In this document: positions 18,806 through 28,620 of the stretch, one piece after another
How the letters are laid out: every line of letters starts with the position of its first letter
Numbering within the stretch: position 1 is the first letter of the stretch
Assembly: GCA_012839605.1 (NCBI GenBank)
Contig: DUNA01000078.1
Location: 1-64,000, forward strand
From: Bacteroidales bacterium
GTDB lineage: Bacteria; Bacteroidota; Bacteroidia; Bacteroidales; UBA932
Direction of reading: 5' to 3'
DNA length: 64,000 nucleotides
Translations under genes and position numbers: made by a program
The notes under the pieces: model-generated
Told to the model about the DNA's origin: nothing
What the model saw: only the letters and a program-made list of their open reading frames with translations
Databases searched by the model: none

Positions 18806-21076
18806 ATGCGTAAACGTACTGTCTTATTTTTGACACTTCTATCTGTATTGATGTTGGGTGCAGCAGTGTATGGTTTTATAGTGCTGTTCCGTACTCCTTC
18901 CAATCCTGTTGTTCATAACAATACGTACAAGGCTGTTCCAATGGACGCTGTTATGATACAACACTTTAGCAGACTTGAAACACTTACTTCAGATGTGTTG
19001 GTTCCGGGGGGATACTTACAAGATGTCTTTGATCCGGGAAATGGCTTGCGTAGTTTTTGGAACCATTTGGCGTCTTTTTTTGGGACGCAATATCCTATGA
19101 TGCAGAAAGCAGAGGCGCTTTGCTCTTTGCATCCTTCTGAAAAAAACACGTTGGATTTGCTTTTTTGTTTGTCTGTAGCAGAGGTGCTTGATGGAAGATG
19201 GTGGGCAGAATTTCTTTCTGTTGCAGGAATATCCTACAAGACACGTTCTTACAACGGGCAAACCATATTTAGTCTGCACAATAAAGAAGAGGTTGATGTG
19301 GTATACGTCTCTCTGTCAGACGGTTTATTGGTAGCTTCCGGGTCACAAGTAGTGTTGGAATCTTCATTAAGGCACATTGACAGGAAGAGTTCTGTGATGG
19401 AAAACAAAACGTTTGCACAGTTGGTGGAACAGACTCCTGTTTCCAAGCCTATCCGTATTTTTATCCCTCATGACAAATTGCCCGCTTTGGTAGCTGCTTA
19501 TTTAGGAAGGCCTATGCAGAAGTATGCAGCCTTTCTGAGAACTTCAGGACAATGGACTGTTTTGGACGGTTTTATCTCTGACAATCAATTGCAGGCAGAC
19601 GGATACACCTGGGTACATTCCGGAGGAGAACAATTTTTCTCTATCATGCGGGAGCAGCAACCGCAAAAATGGATGGCACAAGAGGTGCTTCCGGCAACAA
19701 CATTGGCGGGACTGTCTATAGCAGTATCTGATGTTTCGTTGTTTGTTCAATCTATGGCTACCTACAGAGAGTTTAGGAAAAGCAACAAAGTAAGACCCGA
19801 CAAAGAGAAGGTAGAATGGTTTGATTTGTTGTATCCTACAGAAGTATCCTTGGCGTGCGTTCCTTTTAGAGGTAGTTATCATTGGGTTTCCATTATTCAC
19901 TCAAGATACATACAGCAAGCAAAAATTCAGTTTGCATTATTAAACATACAAGAGGAAAACAAAGTGATGGAAAACCCGCTTCCCAATGTGTTATCCGAAG
20001 TTTTTGGAACTGTATTTGACTTGTGTCCTGACTCTCATTATTGTTATCAAGGATCTTTCATTCTTATGGGGGATAAGGACTTGCTTGCCGATCTTCTGCG
20101 ACGCAATCAATTAGGAAATTCACATTCACTATCAGATGCCATACAACAGACAAAAACTTTTAAAGGAGTCATGAACACGTCCGGTTTGACGTTGTTTTTG
20201 CAATTGTCCTCCGGTGCGGATCCTATTTTGCCGCTTTTGGATAAAAGGTATGTGAAGCATATGGATGCGGTAAGAAAATATAATGCTCAATATGCATTTC
20301 TTCAATTTTCGTCCTTGGAGGATAGGATGTATGCACACATGGCTGTTTATGGAGATTCTTTGGAAGTGTCTCCGCTTGTACCACGGCGTCGTGAACTGAG
20401 GTTGCGATCTGTACCAAAACAAGACTCTTTGGTTAAGGAGAAACCTCCTTATAAGGTGTTAAATCACTATACCGGTAAAGAGAACGAACTGTTCCAATCT
20501 CCCTGGCCGGAATGCAGACTCATTCTTAGAGATTACACAGGCAAAGTGTTGTGGGAAAAAACTATGGAAGGACCTGTGCAAGATAAAGTAGTGCAGATTG
20601 ATTTTCTAAAAAACAACAAATTGCAGATGCTGTTTGCCATAGGCAACAGGATGTACCTGATTGATCGCTTGGGACGTAACGTAAATCCTTATCCAAGAGT
20701 ATATCCAACAAGCATCTTGTATGGACCGTATGTATTTGATGTGAAAAGAAACAAGGAGTATGTCTTTTTGTTAGTTCATCAAGACAACAAGTTGGGATGT
20801 TACAACAAACAAGGCTTGCCGTTGGCGGAGTGGGAAGCATTGACGCTTCCCGGATTCCTTACAGGAGAGCCTAAATACGTATCGGGGGGAAGAAAAGGGT
20901 ATTGGGTTGTTTACACAGACAGCCAAACGTTGATTTTGTCTGTAACGGGGCAGGTTTGTGCTGTGGCTTCTTACAAAGATTGTCTTGATCCGCGTGTTGA
21001 AGTGAACATTGTAGAAGAATATGAGCTGCACGGCACAACTATTGAAGGGAAACCTATAACATTACAATTGCAATGA
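18806..21076 (+). CDS. large membrane-anchored protein of unknown function
   Basis: MRKRTVLFLTLLSVLMLGAAVYGFIVLF N-terminal TM, about 756 aa; no catalytic motif recognised. Confidence 0.6.
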   Translation: MRKRTVLFLTLLSVLMLGAAVYGFIVLFRTPSNPVVHNNTYKAVPMDAVMIQHFSRLETLTSDVLVPGGYLQDVFDPGNGLRSFWNHLASFFGTQYPMMQKAEALCSLHPSEKNTLDLLFCLSVAEVLDGRWWAEFLSVAGISYKTRSYNGQTIFSLHNKEEVDVVYVSLSDGLLVASGSQVVLESSLRHIDRKSSVMENKTFAQLVEQTPVSKPIRIFIPHDKLPALVAAYLGRPMQKYAAFLRTSGQWTVLDGFISDNQLQADGYTWVHSGGEQFFSIMREQQPQKWMAQEVLPATTLAGLSIAVSDVSLFVQSMATYREFRKSNKVRPDKEKVEWFDLLYPTEVSLACVPFRGSYHWVSIIHSRYIQQAKIQFALLNIQEENKVMENPLPNVLSEVFGTVFDLCPDSHYCYQGSFILMGDKDLLADLLRRNQLGNSHSLSDAIQQTKTFKGVMNTSGLTLFLQLSSGADPILPLLDKRYVKHMDAVRKYNAQYAFLQFSSLEDRMYAHMAVYGDSLEVSPLVPRRRELRLRSVPKQDSLVKEKPPYKVLNHYTGKENELFQSPWPECRLILRDYTGKVLWEKTMEGPVQDKVVQIDFLKNNKLQMLFAIGNRMYLIDRLGRNVNPYPRVYPTSILYGPYVFDVKRNKEYVFLLVHQDNKLGCYNKQGLPLAEWEALTLPGFLTGEPKYVSGGRKGYWVVYTDSQTLILSVTGQVCAVASYKDCLDPRVEVNIVEEYELHGTTIEGKPITLQLQ

Positions 21077-21080
21077 AAAA

Positions 21081-21287
21081 ATGAACATTCTTATTATATT
21101 GTTTTCGCTTCTGGTTGTTTATTTTATTATGCGCCTGGCTCCCATATTGCTTTCCATGCGAATAAACAAGATGTTTAAAAAGCATAAAAACTCGACAAAC
21201 AGGGTGCATAAGAAGCCGTCAAAGGAAAAGATTATTGGCAAACAAGTAGGAGAGTACGTGGATTTTGAAGAAGTTGAAGATTCATGA
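21081..21287 (+). CDS. DUF4834-like small membrane protein
   Basis: MNILIILFSLLVVYFIMRLAPILL then basic tail and 'KQVGEYVDFEEVED'. Confidence 0.65.
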   Translation: MNILIILFSLLVVYFIMRLAPILLSMRINKMFKKHKNSTNRVHKKPSKEKIIGKQVGEYVDFEEVEDS

Positions 21288-23116
21288 AACCTTTTCTGCG
21301 GATATTGGCTTATGGCAAGCCGTATGGAACGTACGGAATTGTCTATGTACTGCTTTCTCTGCTAGGAGTATTGTTTGGTATAGCCAATTACGCATTGATT
21401 GCTCCGCTTTTAACAGTTTTGTTTGAACCTCATACTTTAGATGCTGTACCGGTCTTTCCCGAACGTGCATTCTCACTTACCTATATTGTGCAGTTGTTTA
21501 CGTATTATTTAGTACGCATTAAACTAGACGAAGGTATTTTGATGGCGTTGTTGTACGTGTCTGTATGTCTCATCTTGGCCTCTTTGCTGTCTAATCTGAT
21601 GTTGTATATGACACGGAGGATTTTAGTACATGTACAAACAAACTTGGTTAGAAACTTAAGAAACCATGTTTTTTCAGAAATTACCCGGATGCCTCCCGGG
21701 TATTTTAGCAGCCGTAGAAAAGGAGATATATTATCAGTTGCGTCAAGCGATTTGAATGAAGTACAATATTCTGTGGTAGGTACTTTTCACATTTTATTCA
21801 GAGACCCGTTATTGGTTGTGGGATTTCTCACAGTGTTGTTTTATATGAGCCCGCGTCTTACGCTTGTAGCTTTGTTGACCTTACCTATATCTGTGTTCTG
21901 TATTGGAAGAATAACAAGGGCTTTGCGTTCGGGAGCTGAAGTGTCACAAAGGTTGTTAGGTAGGTTGCTCAGCCATTTTGAAGAGGCCGTACATGGTGTC
22001 CGCATTATTAAGGCATTCAACGCTCGAGGGTATGTAAACGCCAGGTTTGACAGGGTAAATGAAGTCCATAGGAGAGAAACAAAAAAAATACTCAACAAAC
22101 AGGAGCTGGCTTCTCCATTGAGTGAGTTTCTGGGAATAACCATTGCAGCCGGAATCCTTTTTTATGGAGGATGGTTGCAAGTACAAGGAAAACTGGGTAT
22201 GGGCTGGCCTGCTTTCATAGTCTATATAGGTTTTTATTGGCGTGTTTTAGAACCGGCCAAATCCATTTCAAAGGCGTATGCGCTGGTACGCAAAGGCATG
22301 GTATCTGCTGACCGCATATTTCAATTGATAGATGTACCGGGACATCAACAAGAGAAGGAAGGAACCGTACCTATAGACACATTCAAAGAATCTGTTGTGT
22401 ATAAAAATGTATCTTTCAAATACGACCCAACCGGTCCCTATGTATTGCAAAACATAAATTTGAAAATACCTAAAGGGCAGGTTGTTGCATGGATAGGACC
22501 TTCCGGAGCCGGAAAAACCACAATGGCAGATTTGCTATCCGGGTTTTATGGTGTACAAGAGGGGGAAATTCTATTGGACGGTATCCAAATACAAAAATAC
22601 AGAAGAAAAGATTTGGCAAAACAAATAGGAGTCGTCACGCAGGAAGCCATCTTATTTAACGATACTGTTGCAAATAATATTACCTTTGGATTGAAAAATG
22701 TTCCACAGGCAGACATAGAACAAGCTGCAAAAACAGCTAATGCTCATAATTTTATTATAGAGATGGAACACGGGTACTATACAAATATCGGCGATAGAGG
22801 AGATAAACTTTCAGGAGGCCAAAGACAAAGATTGGCTATAGCCCGTGCGGTGTTACGCAACCCCTCCCTTTTGATTTTAGATGAGGCTACCAGTTCTTTG
22901 GACCCGGAAAATGAAGCGTTGGTGCAAGAAGCTTTATCAGGTCTCATGAAAAACCGTACGACTATTGTTATAGCGCATAGGCTTTCTACCATAAGAAATG
23001 CCGATAAGATAGTAGTATTTGATAAAGGCCGCATTGTGGAACAGGGAACGTATGACGAATTATTTAAAACCAACAATTATGAATCAGAACATTTTGAAAA
23101 CAAAGTCCTTGAATGA
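21284..23116 (+). CDS. ABC transporter ATP-binding/permease protein (MsbA-like)
   Basis: TM domain plus 'VAWIGPSGAGKTTMADLLSGFY', 'LSGGQRQRLAIARAVLRNPSLLILDEATSSLD'. Confidence 0.93.
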   Translation: MKPFLRILAYGKPYGTYGIVYVLLSLLGVLFGIANYALIAPLLTVLFEPHTLDAVPVFPERAFSLTYIVQLFTYYLVRIKLDEGILMALLYVSVCLILASLLSNLMLYMTRRILVHVQTNLVRNLRNHVFSEITRMPPGYFSSRRKGDILSVASSDLNEVQYSVVGTFHILFRDPLLVVGFLTVLFYMSPRLTLVALLTLPISVFCIGRITRALRSGAEVSQRLLGRLLSHFEEAVHGVRIIKAFNARGYVNARFDRVNEVHRRETKKILNKQELASPLSEFLGITIAAGILFYGGWLQVQGKLGMGWPAFIVYIGFYWRVLEPAKSISKAYALVRKGMVSADRIFQLIDVPGHQQEKEGTVPIDTFKESVVYKNVSFKYDPTGPYVLQNINLKIPKGQVVAWIGPSGAGKTTMADLLSGFYGVQEGEILLDGIQIQKYRRKDLAKQIGVVTQEAILFNDTVANNITFGLKNVPQADIEQAAKTANAHNFIIEMEHGYYTNIGDRGDKLSGGQRQRLAIARAVLRNPSLLILDEATSSLDPENEALVQEALSGLMKNRTTIVIAHRLSTIRNADKIVVFDKGRIVEQGTYDELFKTNNYESEHFENKVLE

Positions 23117-24749
23117 GCTTTTTGAAAAAAGTTTTAAAAAGTATTGGGATTTCAAAGCTCTGACAGATTTTAAAGGAGACACCTTTTATTACAGAGACGT
23201 AGCCATACGTATCAGAACCATTCACATGGGATTTGAGAAATGCGGTTTGAAGCAAGGAGATAAGGTAGCATTATGTGGAAGAAATCAGGCCCACTGGGCT
23301 ATTGCATTTTTGGCGACTGTCACCTACGGTGCCGTTGTGGTACCTATCTTACATGAATTCAAGCCGGGAAACATCCACCACTTGGTAAACCATTCGGACT
23401 CACGCATTTTCTTTGTGGGAGAACAAGTCTGGGAAAGTTTAAACGAGGCGGAAATGCCTAACTTAGAGGCCATTGTAGGGCTCAACAATTTTGATATTTT
23501 ATATACTCCCGACCAAGAAATCACCGCCATCCGCAGAGGTCTTAACAAAGCTTTTATATCATTGTATAGAGAGGGGATGAAGCCGGATGATGTCAGTTAT
23601 TACAAGGACCAGCCGGAAGAATTGGCTTTGATTAACTACACAAGCGGCACAACGGGATTTTCTAAAGGAGTTATGCTACCGTATCGTTCTTTGTTATCCA
23701 ATGTCCATTTTGCTTGGGAAGTCTTGCCGGAAGTAAGTAACGGAGCAAAAATAGTTTCTATGCTTCCCTCTGCACATATGTACGGTTTGATGTTTGAACT
23801 GTTGTTTGAAATGACGAGTGGAGCGCATGTGCACTTTCTCACACGTGTACCTTCTCCCAAGGTCATTGCAGAAGCTTTCCAAAATGTGAAGCCAAAGGTC
23901 ATTATTGCCGTTCCTATGATAATAGAGAAGATTTACAAACAAAAACTTCTTCCGCTTCTCAAACGACCTTCCATTAAAGTGATGTTGAGGATGCCGTTTA
24001 TAGATCAAAAAATCAAAAAACGAATTCATGACGAATTGGTAGAGGCTTTTGGTGGAGAGTTTATAGAAATCATTGTGGGTGGAGCTCCTTTAAACCACGA
24101 GGTAGAGCCTTTCCTCTGCAAAATCCGTTTGCCTTTCACCATAGGTTATGGGTTAACGGAATGCGGTCCTATTGTTACGTATGCGCCTTGGGATGAGAGG
24201 CCGCTTTTCTCTTGTGGAAGAGCTGCTCCTAGGATGGAAATTCGTATAGATTCACCGGATCCTGAGAATATACCCGGTGATATTCAGTTGAGGGGAGATA
24301 ATGTTATGTTGGGGTATTATAAAAAATCAGAGGCTACAAAGCAGACTTTCACTGAAGACGGATGGTTTAAAACGGGCGATTTGGGTACCATGGACAAAAA
24401 CGGGTACCTCTTTATTAAAGGACGTTCTAAAACCATGATTCTGGGACCGAGCGGTCAAAATATTTATCCGGAAGAAATAGAGAGTTCCATAAACAACATG
24501 TCTTACGTTAATGAAAGTTTGGTTATTATGGAAGACGGGCTGTTGGTAGCACTTGTCTACCCTGACTTTGAGAAAGCAGCTGCTGATGGGTTGCCTGATA
24601 CGGCTATGGAAGCTACCATGGAATCTTTACGTGATCAAATCAATTTGGAATTGCCCAAATATTCTCAAATTTCCAAAATAAAAATTGTTCCGGAAGAGTT
24701 TGAAAAAACTCCTAAAAGAAGCATCAAACGTTTTCTGTATAATGGATAA
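23079..24749 (+). CDS. AMP-dependent synthetase / long-chain fatty-acid-CoA ligase
   Basis: 'LALINYTSGTTGFSKGVML', 'FTIGYGLTECGPIVTYA', 'GWFKTGDLGTMDKNGYLFIKGRSKTMI'. Start refined to ATG 23079, overlapping the upstream gene by 38 bp. Confidence 0.92.
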   Translation: MNQNILKTKSLNELFEKSFKKYWDFKALTDFKGDTFYYRDVAIRIRTIHMGFEKCGLKQGDKVALCGRNQAHWAIAFLATVTYGAVVVPILHEFKPGNIHHLVNHSDSRIFFVGEQVWESLNEAEMPNLEAIVGLNNFDILYTPDQEITAIRRGLNKAFISLYREGMKPDDVSYYKDQPEELALINYTSGTTGFSKGVMLPYRSLLSNVHFAWEVLPEVSNGAKIVSMLPSAHMYGLMFELLFEMTSGAHVHFLTRVPSPKVIAEAFQNVKPKVIIAVPMIIEKIYKQKLLPLLKRPSIKVMLRMPFIDQKIKKRIHDELVEAFGGEFIEIIVGGAPLNHEVEPFLCKIRLPFTIGYGLTECGPIVTYAPWDERPLFSCGRAAPRMEIRIDSPDPENIPGDIQLRGDNVMLGYYKKSEATKQTFTEDGWFKTGDLGTMDKNGYLFIKGRSKTMILGPSGQNIYPEEIESSINNMSYVNESLVIMEDGLLVALVYPDFEKAAADGLPDTAMEATMESLRDQINLELPKYSQISKIKIVPEEFEKTPKRSIKRFLYNG

Positions 24750-25152
24750 ACAAAAACAATTCGATCTCCATTACCTTGAGATGGCGCGCATCTGGGCTCG
24801 TAATTCCTATTGTGAAAGAAGAAAAGTAGGTGCACTTATGGTGAAGGACCGGATGATTATATCGGACGGTTACAATGGCACTCCGCGCGGTTTTGAAAAC
24901 ATCTGTGAAGATGAAAAAGGGGGGACAAAGCCTTATGTTCTTCATGCCGAGGCAAATGCTATAACAAAGGTAGCCCGTAGTAACAACAGCAGTGAAGGTG
25001 CGACTATTTATATTACGGCTTCGCCATGCATAGAGTGCGCTAAATTGATTATTCAATCGGGGATTGTACGTGTAGTGTATAGCGATGATTACAGGCTGCA
25101 AGACGGTATAGAGCTTTTGAAAAGAGCCGGTATAGAGGTAGATAAGTATTAA
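24742..25152 (+). CDS. dCMP deaminase / ComEB-like
   Basis: 'MARIWARNSYCERRKVGALMVKD', 'VLHAEANAI', 'ASPCIECAKLIIQSGIVRVVY'. Confidence 0.92.
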   Translation: MDKQKQFDLHYLEMARIWARNSYCERRKVGALMVKDRMIISDGYNGTPRGFENICEDEKGGTKPYVLHAEANAITKVARSNNSSEGATIYITASPCIECAKLIIQSGIVRVVYSDDYRLQDGIELLKRAGIEVDKY

Positions 25153-25159
25153 GAGTGTT

Positions 25160-26833
25160 ATGGACAATCGCCAAGGAATAAGGAAAACCGGTATAGTCGT
25201 TTTGGTTGTTTTGTGTGCTCTGCTTGTTGCAGTAGCTCTGCGATGGGGGGCATATACAAAAAGAAATAAACAAAAAGGACAGTTGGGCAAGGAGTGGACA
25301 AAACTGGAACTCATCTTGAACCAGATTCAACACAATTACGTAGATTCGGTAGATGTAGCCGCTTTTATTGAAAAAACAGTTCCGGGTATTTTGGAAGAGC
25401 TGGATCCCCATTCCATATATTTACCTCCTGAAGAATTGCGTTCTGCAGACGAAGAATTGCGGGGTAATATTGAAGGGATTGGTATTGTTTTTAACGTTCC
25501 GGAAGATACAGCCACTGTAATCAATGTGGTAGTGGGAGGTCCTTCGGAGAAAATGGGTCTTCAGGCAGGAGATAAGATTATACAAATAGGAGAAAAAACA
25601 GTAGCCGGAGTAAAGATTCCTCAAGACTCTATTGTCAAGCTGCTCAAAGGTCCTAAGGGCACACAGGTAGATGTGAAAATCAAACGGTTTGGAGAAAAAG
25701 ACCTTATTCTCTTTTCAATAATACGGGACAAAATACCTGTGCATAGTGTAGATGTGGCTTATATGGTAGATTCAATCACGGGCTATATCAAATTGTCACG
25801 TTTTGCCATGACAAGCTACGCAGAAATTCTAGGAGCATTAGCAGATTTGACGAAAGCTGGGATGAAACAGTTGGTGTTCGATCTTAGGGACAATACAGGA
25901 GGATACTTGGATCAGGCGTTGAGGATAGCCGGAGAATTTTTGGATGAAAACAAATTGGTTGTATATACAGAAGGAGTTCATAGAAAAAGGCAAGATTTTC
26001 ACACAAGAAAAAGAGGTCTTTGCTACAACATGCCATTGGCATTGTTGATCAATGAAGCTTCAGCCTCTTCCTCGGAAATTATGGCAGGTGCTCTTCAAGA
26101 TAACGACAGGGGAATCATAGTAGGAAGGCGATCGTACGGGAAGGGCTTGGTCCAGGAACCTGTATATTTTTCGGATAATTCCGGATTGAGAATTACAGTA
26201 GCGCGTTTTTATACTCCTTTAGGCAGGTCTATTCAAAAACCTTACGGTAGCAACTCAAAAGAATATGCTTATGACTTGTTGGAAAGATACCGGCATGGGG
26301 AATTGTTGGAAGAAGATTCCATCCCTAAAAACGATTCGCTCAAGTATGTAACTGCAGCGGGTAAGGTACTTTACGGAGGAGGAGGGATTATCCCGGATGT
26401 GTTTGTTCCATTAGACACAACGAAAGTAAACGATTTGTATGTTCGTGTTACAAGACAAAACTTACCCATACGGTTTAGCATGGATTTTGCGGACAGAAAT
26501 AGAAAACAACTTTCAGCTATAGATGCATTTGAAGGACTGGAGCGGTTTTTTGAGACGCACGGACCTGAAAAAGAGTTTATAGCCTATGTGCAAAGGCAAG
26601 GTATACCTTTTGACAGGCTGCAATGGATGGAATGCGGAGACATTATCATGACACAAATCAAAGCATACGTTGGCAGGAACACTTCTTTGGAAGACAAAGG
26701 GTTCTATCCGTATTTGGGCAGAATCGATAATGTGTTGGAAAAAGCGCTTAACGTCTTGAACGAACAGTTAGTAACCGAATTGTCTCAGACGGGATCGGCT
26801 CTCCCTCCAATTGGGGAGTACTTTGACAAATAA
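25160..26833 (+). CDS. S41 family C-terminal processing peptidase (PDZ + peptidase)
   Basis: PDZ 'GPSEKMGLQAGDKIIQIGEKTV'; catalytic 'LINEASASSSEIMAGALQDNDRGIIVGRRSYGKGLVQ'. Confidence 0.94.
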   Translation: MDNRQGIRKTGIVVLVVLCALLVAVALRWGAYTKRNKQKGQLGKEWTKLELILNQIQHNYVDSVDVAAFIEKTVPGILEELDPHSIYLPPEELRSADEELRGNIEGIGIVFNVPEDTATVINVVVGGPSEKMGLQAGDKIIQIGEKTVAGVKIPQDSIVKLLKGPKGTQVDVKIKRFGEKDLILFSIIRDKIPVHSVDVAYMVDSITGYIKLSRFAMTSYAEILGALADLTKAGMKQLVFDLRDNTGGYLDQALRIAGEFLDENKLVVYTEGVHRKRQDFHTRKRGLCYNMPLALLINEASASSSEIMAGALQDNDRGIIVGRRSYGKGLVQEPVYFSDNSGLRITVARFYTPLGRSIQKPYGSNSKEYAYDLLERYRHGELLEEDSIPKNDSLKYVTAAGKVLYGGGGIIPDVFVPLDTTKVNDLYVRVTRQNLPIRFSMDFADRNRKQLSAIDAFEGLERFFETHGPEKEFIAYVQRQGIPFDRLQWMECGDIIMTQIKAYVGRNTSLEDKGFYPYLGRIDNVLEKALNVLNEQLVTELSQTGSALPPIGEYFDK

Positions 26834-27643
26834 TTCCAAGTACACTTTTTTCTGAAAGAATTCCTCCATATCCAAGCGAGCTTGGGTTCCCGTTTTTTTC
26901 AAAGCCGCACCCTTTTTTCCTATAAGGATTCCTTTTTGTGAATCGCGCATGACATATATGACGGCTTGGATGTGATACCTGTCCGGTGTTTCTTTGAAAT
27001 CCTCTATTTCTACTTCTGTACAATACGGTACTTCTTGTGCATAATTGAGGAAGATTTTTTCACGTATGATTTCCGAGGCAAAAAAGCGAAGGCTTTTATC
27101 TGTCAACCGATCTTTTTCAAACCAGGGCGGGGCGGGCGGCAGGTGGTCTAAAACATGTTGTAGAAGAGAATCCAAGTTGAAGCCTTCTAAAGCACTTATG
27201 GGATAAATCCCGGCCTTCGGCAGCAAAGCCTGCCATTGAGACATCAGTTCTCGTACTTCGTCTTCAGAGCTTTTGTCAATTTTATTTAAGGCAACCAAAA
27301 CAGGCACCTCTATCATAGACAATTTTTCAATATAAGATGGATTTTTTTGCATCTTTTCTACCACATCTGTCACGTACAGAATAATATCTGCATCAACAAG
27401 AGCGGCATCTACAAATTGCATCATGTTTTTTTGGAGCAAATAGTGAGGACGAATGATTCCCGGGGTATCTGAGTATACAATTTGGTAATTGGGGCCGTTC
27501 ACAATGCCCATGATACGATGGCGCGTAGTTTGGGCTTTAGACGTGATGATGGATAATTTTTCACCTACCAGGGCATTCATCAATGTAGATTTACCCACAT
27601 TGGGATTTCCAATAATATTTACAAATCCTGCTTTGTGTGTCAT
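26768..27643 (-). CDS. era: GTPase Era
   Basis: 'IIGNPNVGKSTLMNALVGEKLSIITSKAQTTRHRIMGI', 'SDTPGI', 'ALNKID', KH domain 'ILIGKKGAALKKTGTQARLDMEEFF'. Confidence 0.96.
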   Translation of the reverse strand: MTHKAGFVNIIGNPNVGKSTLMNALVGEKLSIITSKAQTTRHRIMGIVNGPNYQIVYSDTPGIIRPHYLLQKNMMQFVDAALVDADIILYVTDVVEKMQKNPSYIEKLSMIEVPVLVALNKIDKSSEDEVRELMSQWQALLPKAGIYPISALEGFNLDSLLQHVLDHLPPAPPWFEKDRLTDKSLRFFASEIIREKIFLNYAQEVPYCTEVEIEDFKETPDRYHIQAVIYVMRDSQKGILIGKKGAALKKTGTQARLDMEEFFQKKVYLELFVKVLPNWRESRSRLRQFGY

Positions 27644-28569
27644 TGATAGAAACCCGACTTCAGTTTGTTTATCTCTTCATTTGTGAGGTAACGCCATTGT
27701 CCACGTTCCAGCCCTTTCTTTGTAAGACCGGCAAAATAGACTCTGTCCAGCTTTTTGACTTTGTATCCTAGCGATTCAAAAAGCCGGCGGACAATTCTGT
27801 TTTTCCCCGAGTGGATTTCCACTCCAACATCTTTCTCACTATCGTTTATATACGATATCGCATCTACGTGCATGGGACCGTCTTCCAGTTTGACTCCTTG
27901 AACCAATTTTTCCATATCGGATTTTTTTAGCCTTTTGTCTAACTGTACTTGGTAAATCTTCTTCTTGTTGTAGGAGGGATGCGTGAGCTTTTCTGTGAGT
28001 GCACCGTCGTTTGTAAACAACAATACTCCTGTGGAATTTTTATCAAGTCTGCCTACGGGAAAGACTCGTTGCGTACATTGTCCGGCTATTAAATCCATGA
28101 CCGTATTGTCCGCATGCTTGTCTTTCATAGTAGTAACGTATCCTTTGGGCTTATTCATTACAAGGTACGTTGTAGCTTCCGGATTTATCCGCTGTCCGTT
28201 TAAACGCACATCATCCGATATGTGCACTTTCACGCCAAGCCTTGTTTCTGTTTTTCCATTCACGGTAATCAGTCCTGTTTCTATGAAGACATCTGCTTCT
28301 CTACGAGAACATATACCGGAGTTGGCAATAAATCTGTTCAATCTGATTTCACCCGGAACTTTTGGTTGCTTAGATAAAGGAGCGTGGCTGTCTTTACGGT
28401 GAGGTCTGTCTGCTCTATAAAGGCCTTCGCGATGAGGTTTTTGTGGGCCGCTTCCACCATCCCGGCGGATTTGTTTATGGCCTGTTTCCTTTTGGTACTG
28501 GGTTGTTATGCGTTTTCGTTTGGGACGCCCTTGGTTCCCTTTACCACCGGAATCGTTGTTTGTTTGCAT
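27640..28569 (-). CDS. RluB-like rRNA pseudouridine synthase with basic N-terminal extension
   Basis: S4 'IRLNRFIANSGICSRREADVFIETG', 'FPVGRLDKNSTGVLLFTNDG', 'GKNRIVRRLFESLGY'. Confidence 0.92.
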   Translation of the reverse strand: MQTNNDSGGKGNQGRPKRKRITTQYQKETGHKQIRRDGGSGPQKPHREGLYRADRPHRKDSHAPLSKQPKVPGEIRLNRFIANSGICSRREADVFIETGLITVNGKTETRLGVKVHISDDVRLNGQRINPEATTYLVMNKPKGYVTTMKDKHADNTVMDLIAGQCTQRVFPVGRLDKNSTGVLLFTNDGALTEKLTHPSYNKKKIYQVQLDKRLKKSDMEKLVQGVKLEDGPMHVDAISYINDSEKDVGVEIHSGKNRIVRRLFESLGYKVKKLDRVYFAGLTKKGLERGQWRYLTNEEINKLKSGFYQ

Positions 28570-28586
28570 TTTTACATCTTATGGGC

Positions 28587-28594
28587 CACAAATG
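28587..28594 (-). promoter_or_regulatory. -7 element TACATTTG upstream of RluB-like gene
   Basis: Plus-strand caaatgta, 18 bp before start codon 28569. Confidence 0.45.
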
Positions 28595-28620
28595 TACGTG
28601 AAATTTCTTAATATTGCATT

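Noticed and set aside
21284-23116. ABC exporter and AMP-ligase as a biosynthetic cluster
   Set aside because: Both look like ordinary lipid-handling housekeeping genes; no synthase, carrier protein or tailoring enzymes adjoin them.
24724-25314. 196-aa minus-strand ORF
   Set aside because: Antisense to the dCMP deaminase gene with zinc-site motifs HAE and PCxxC.
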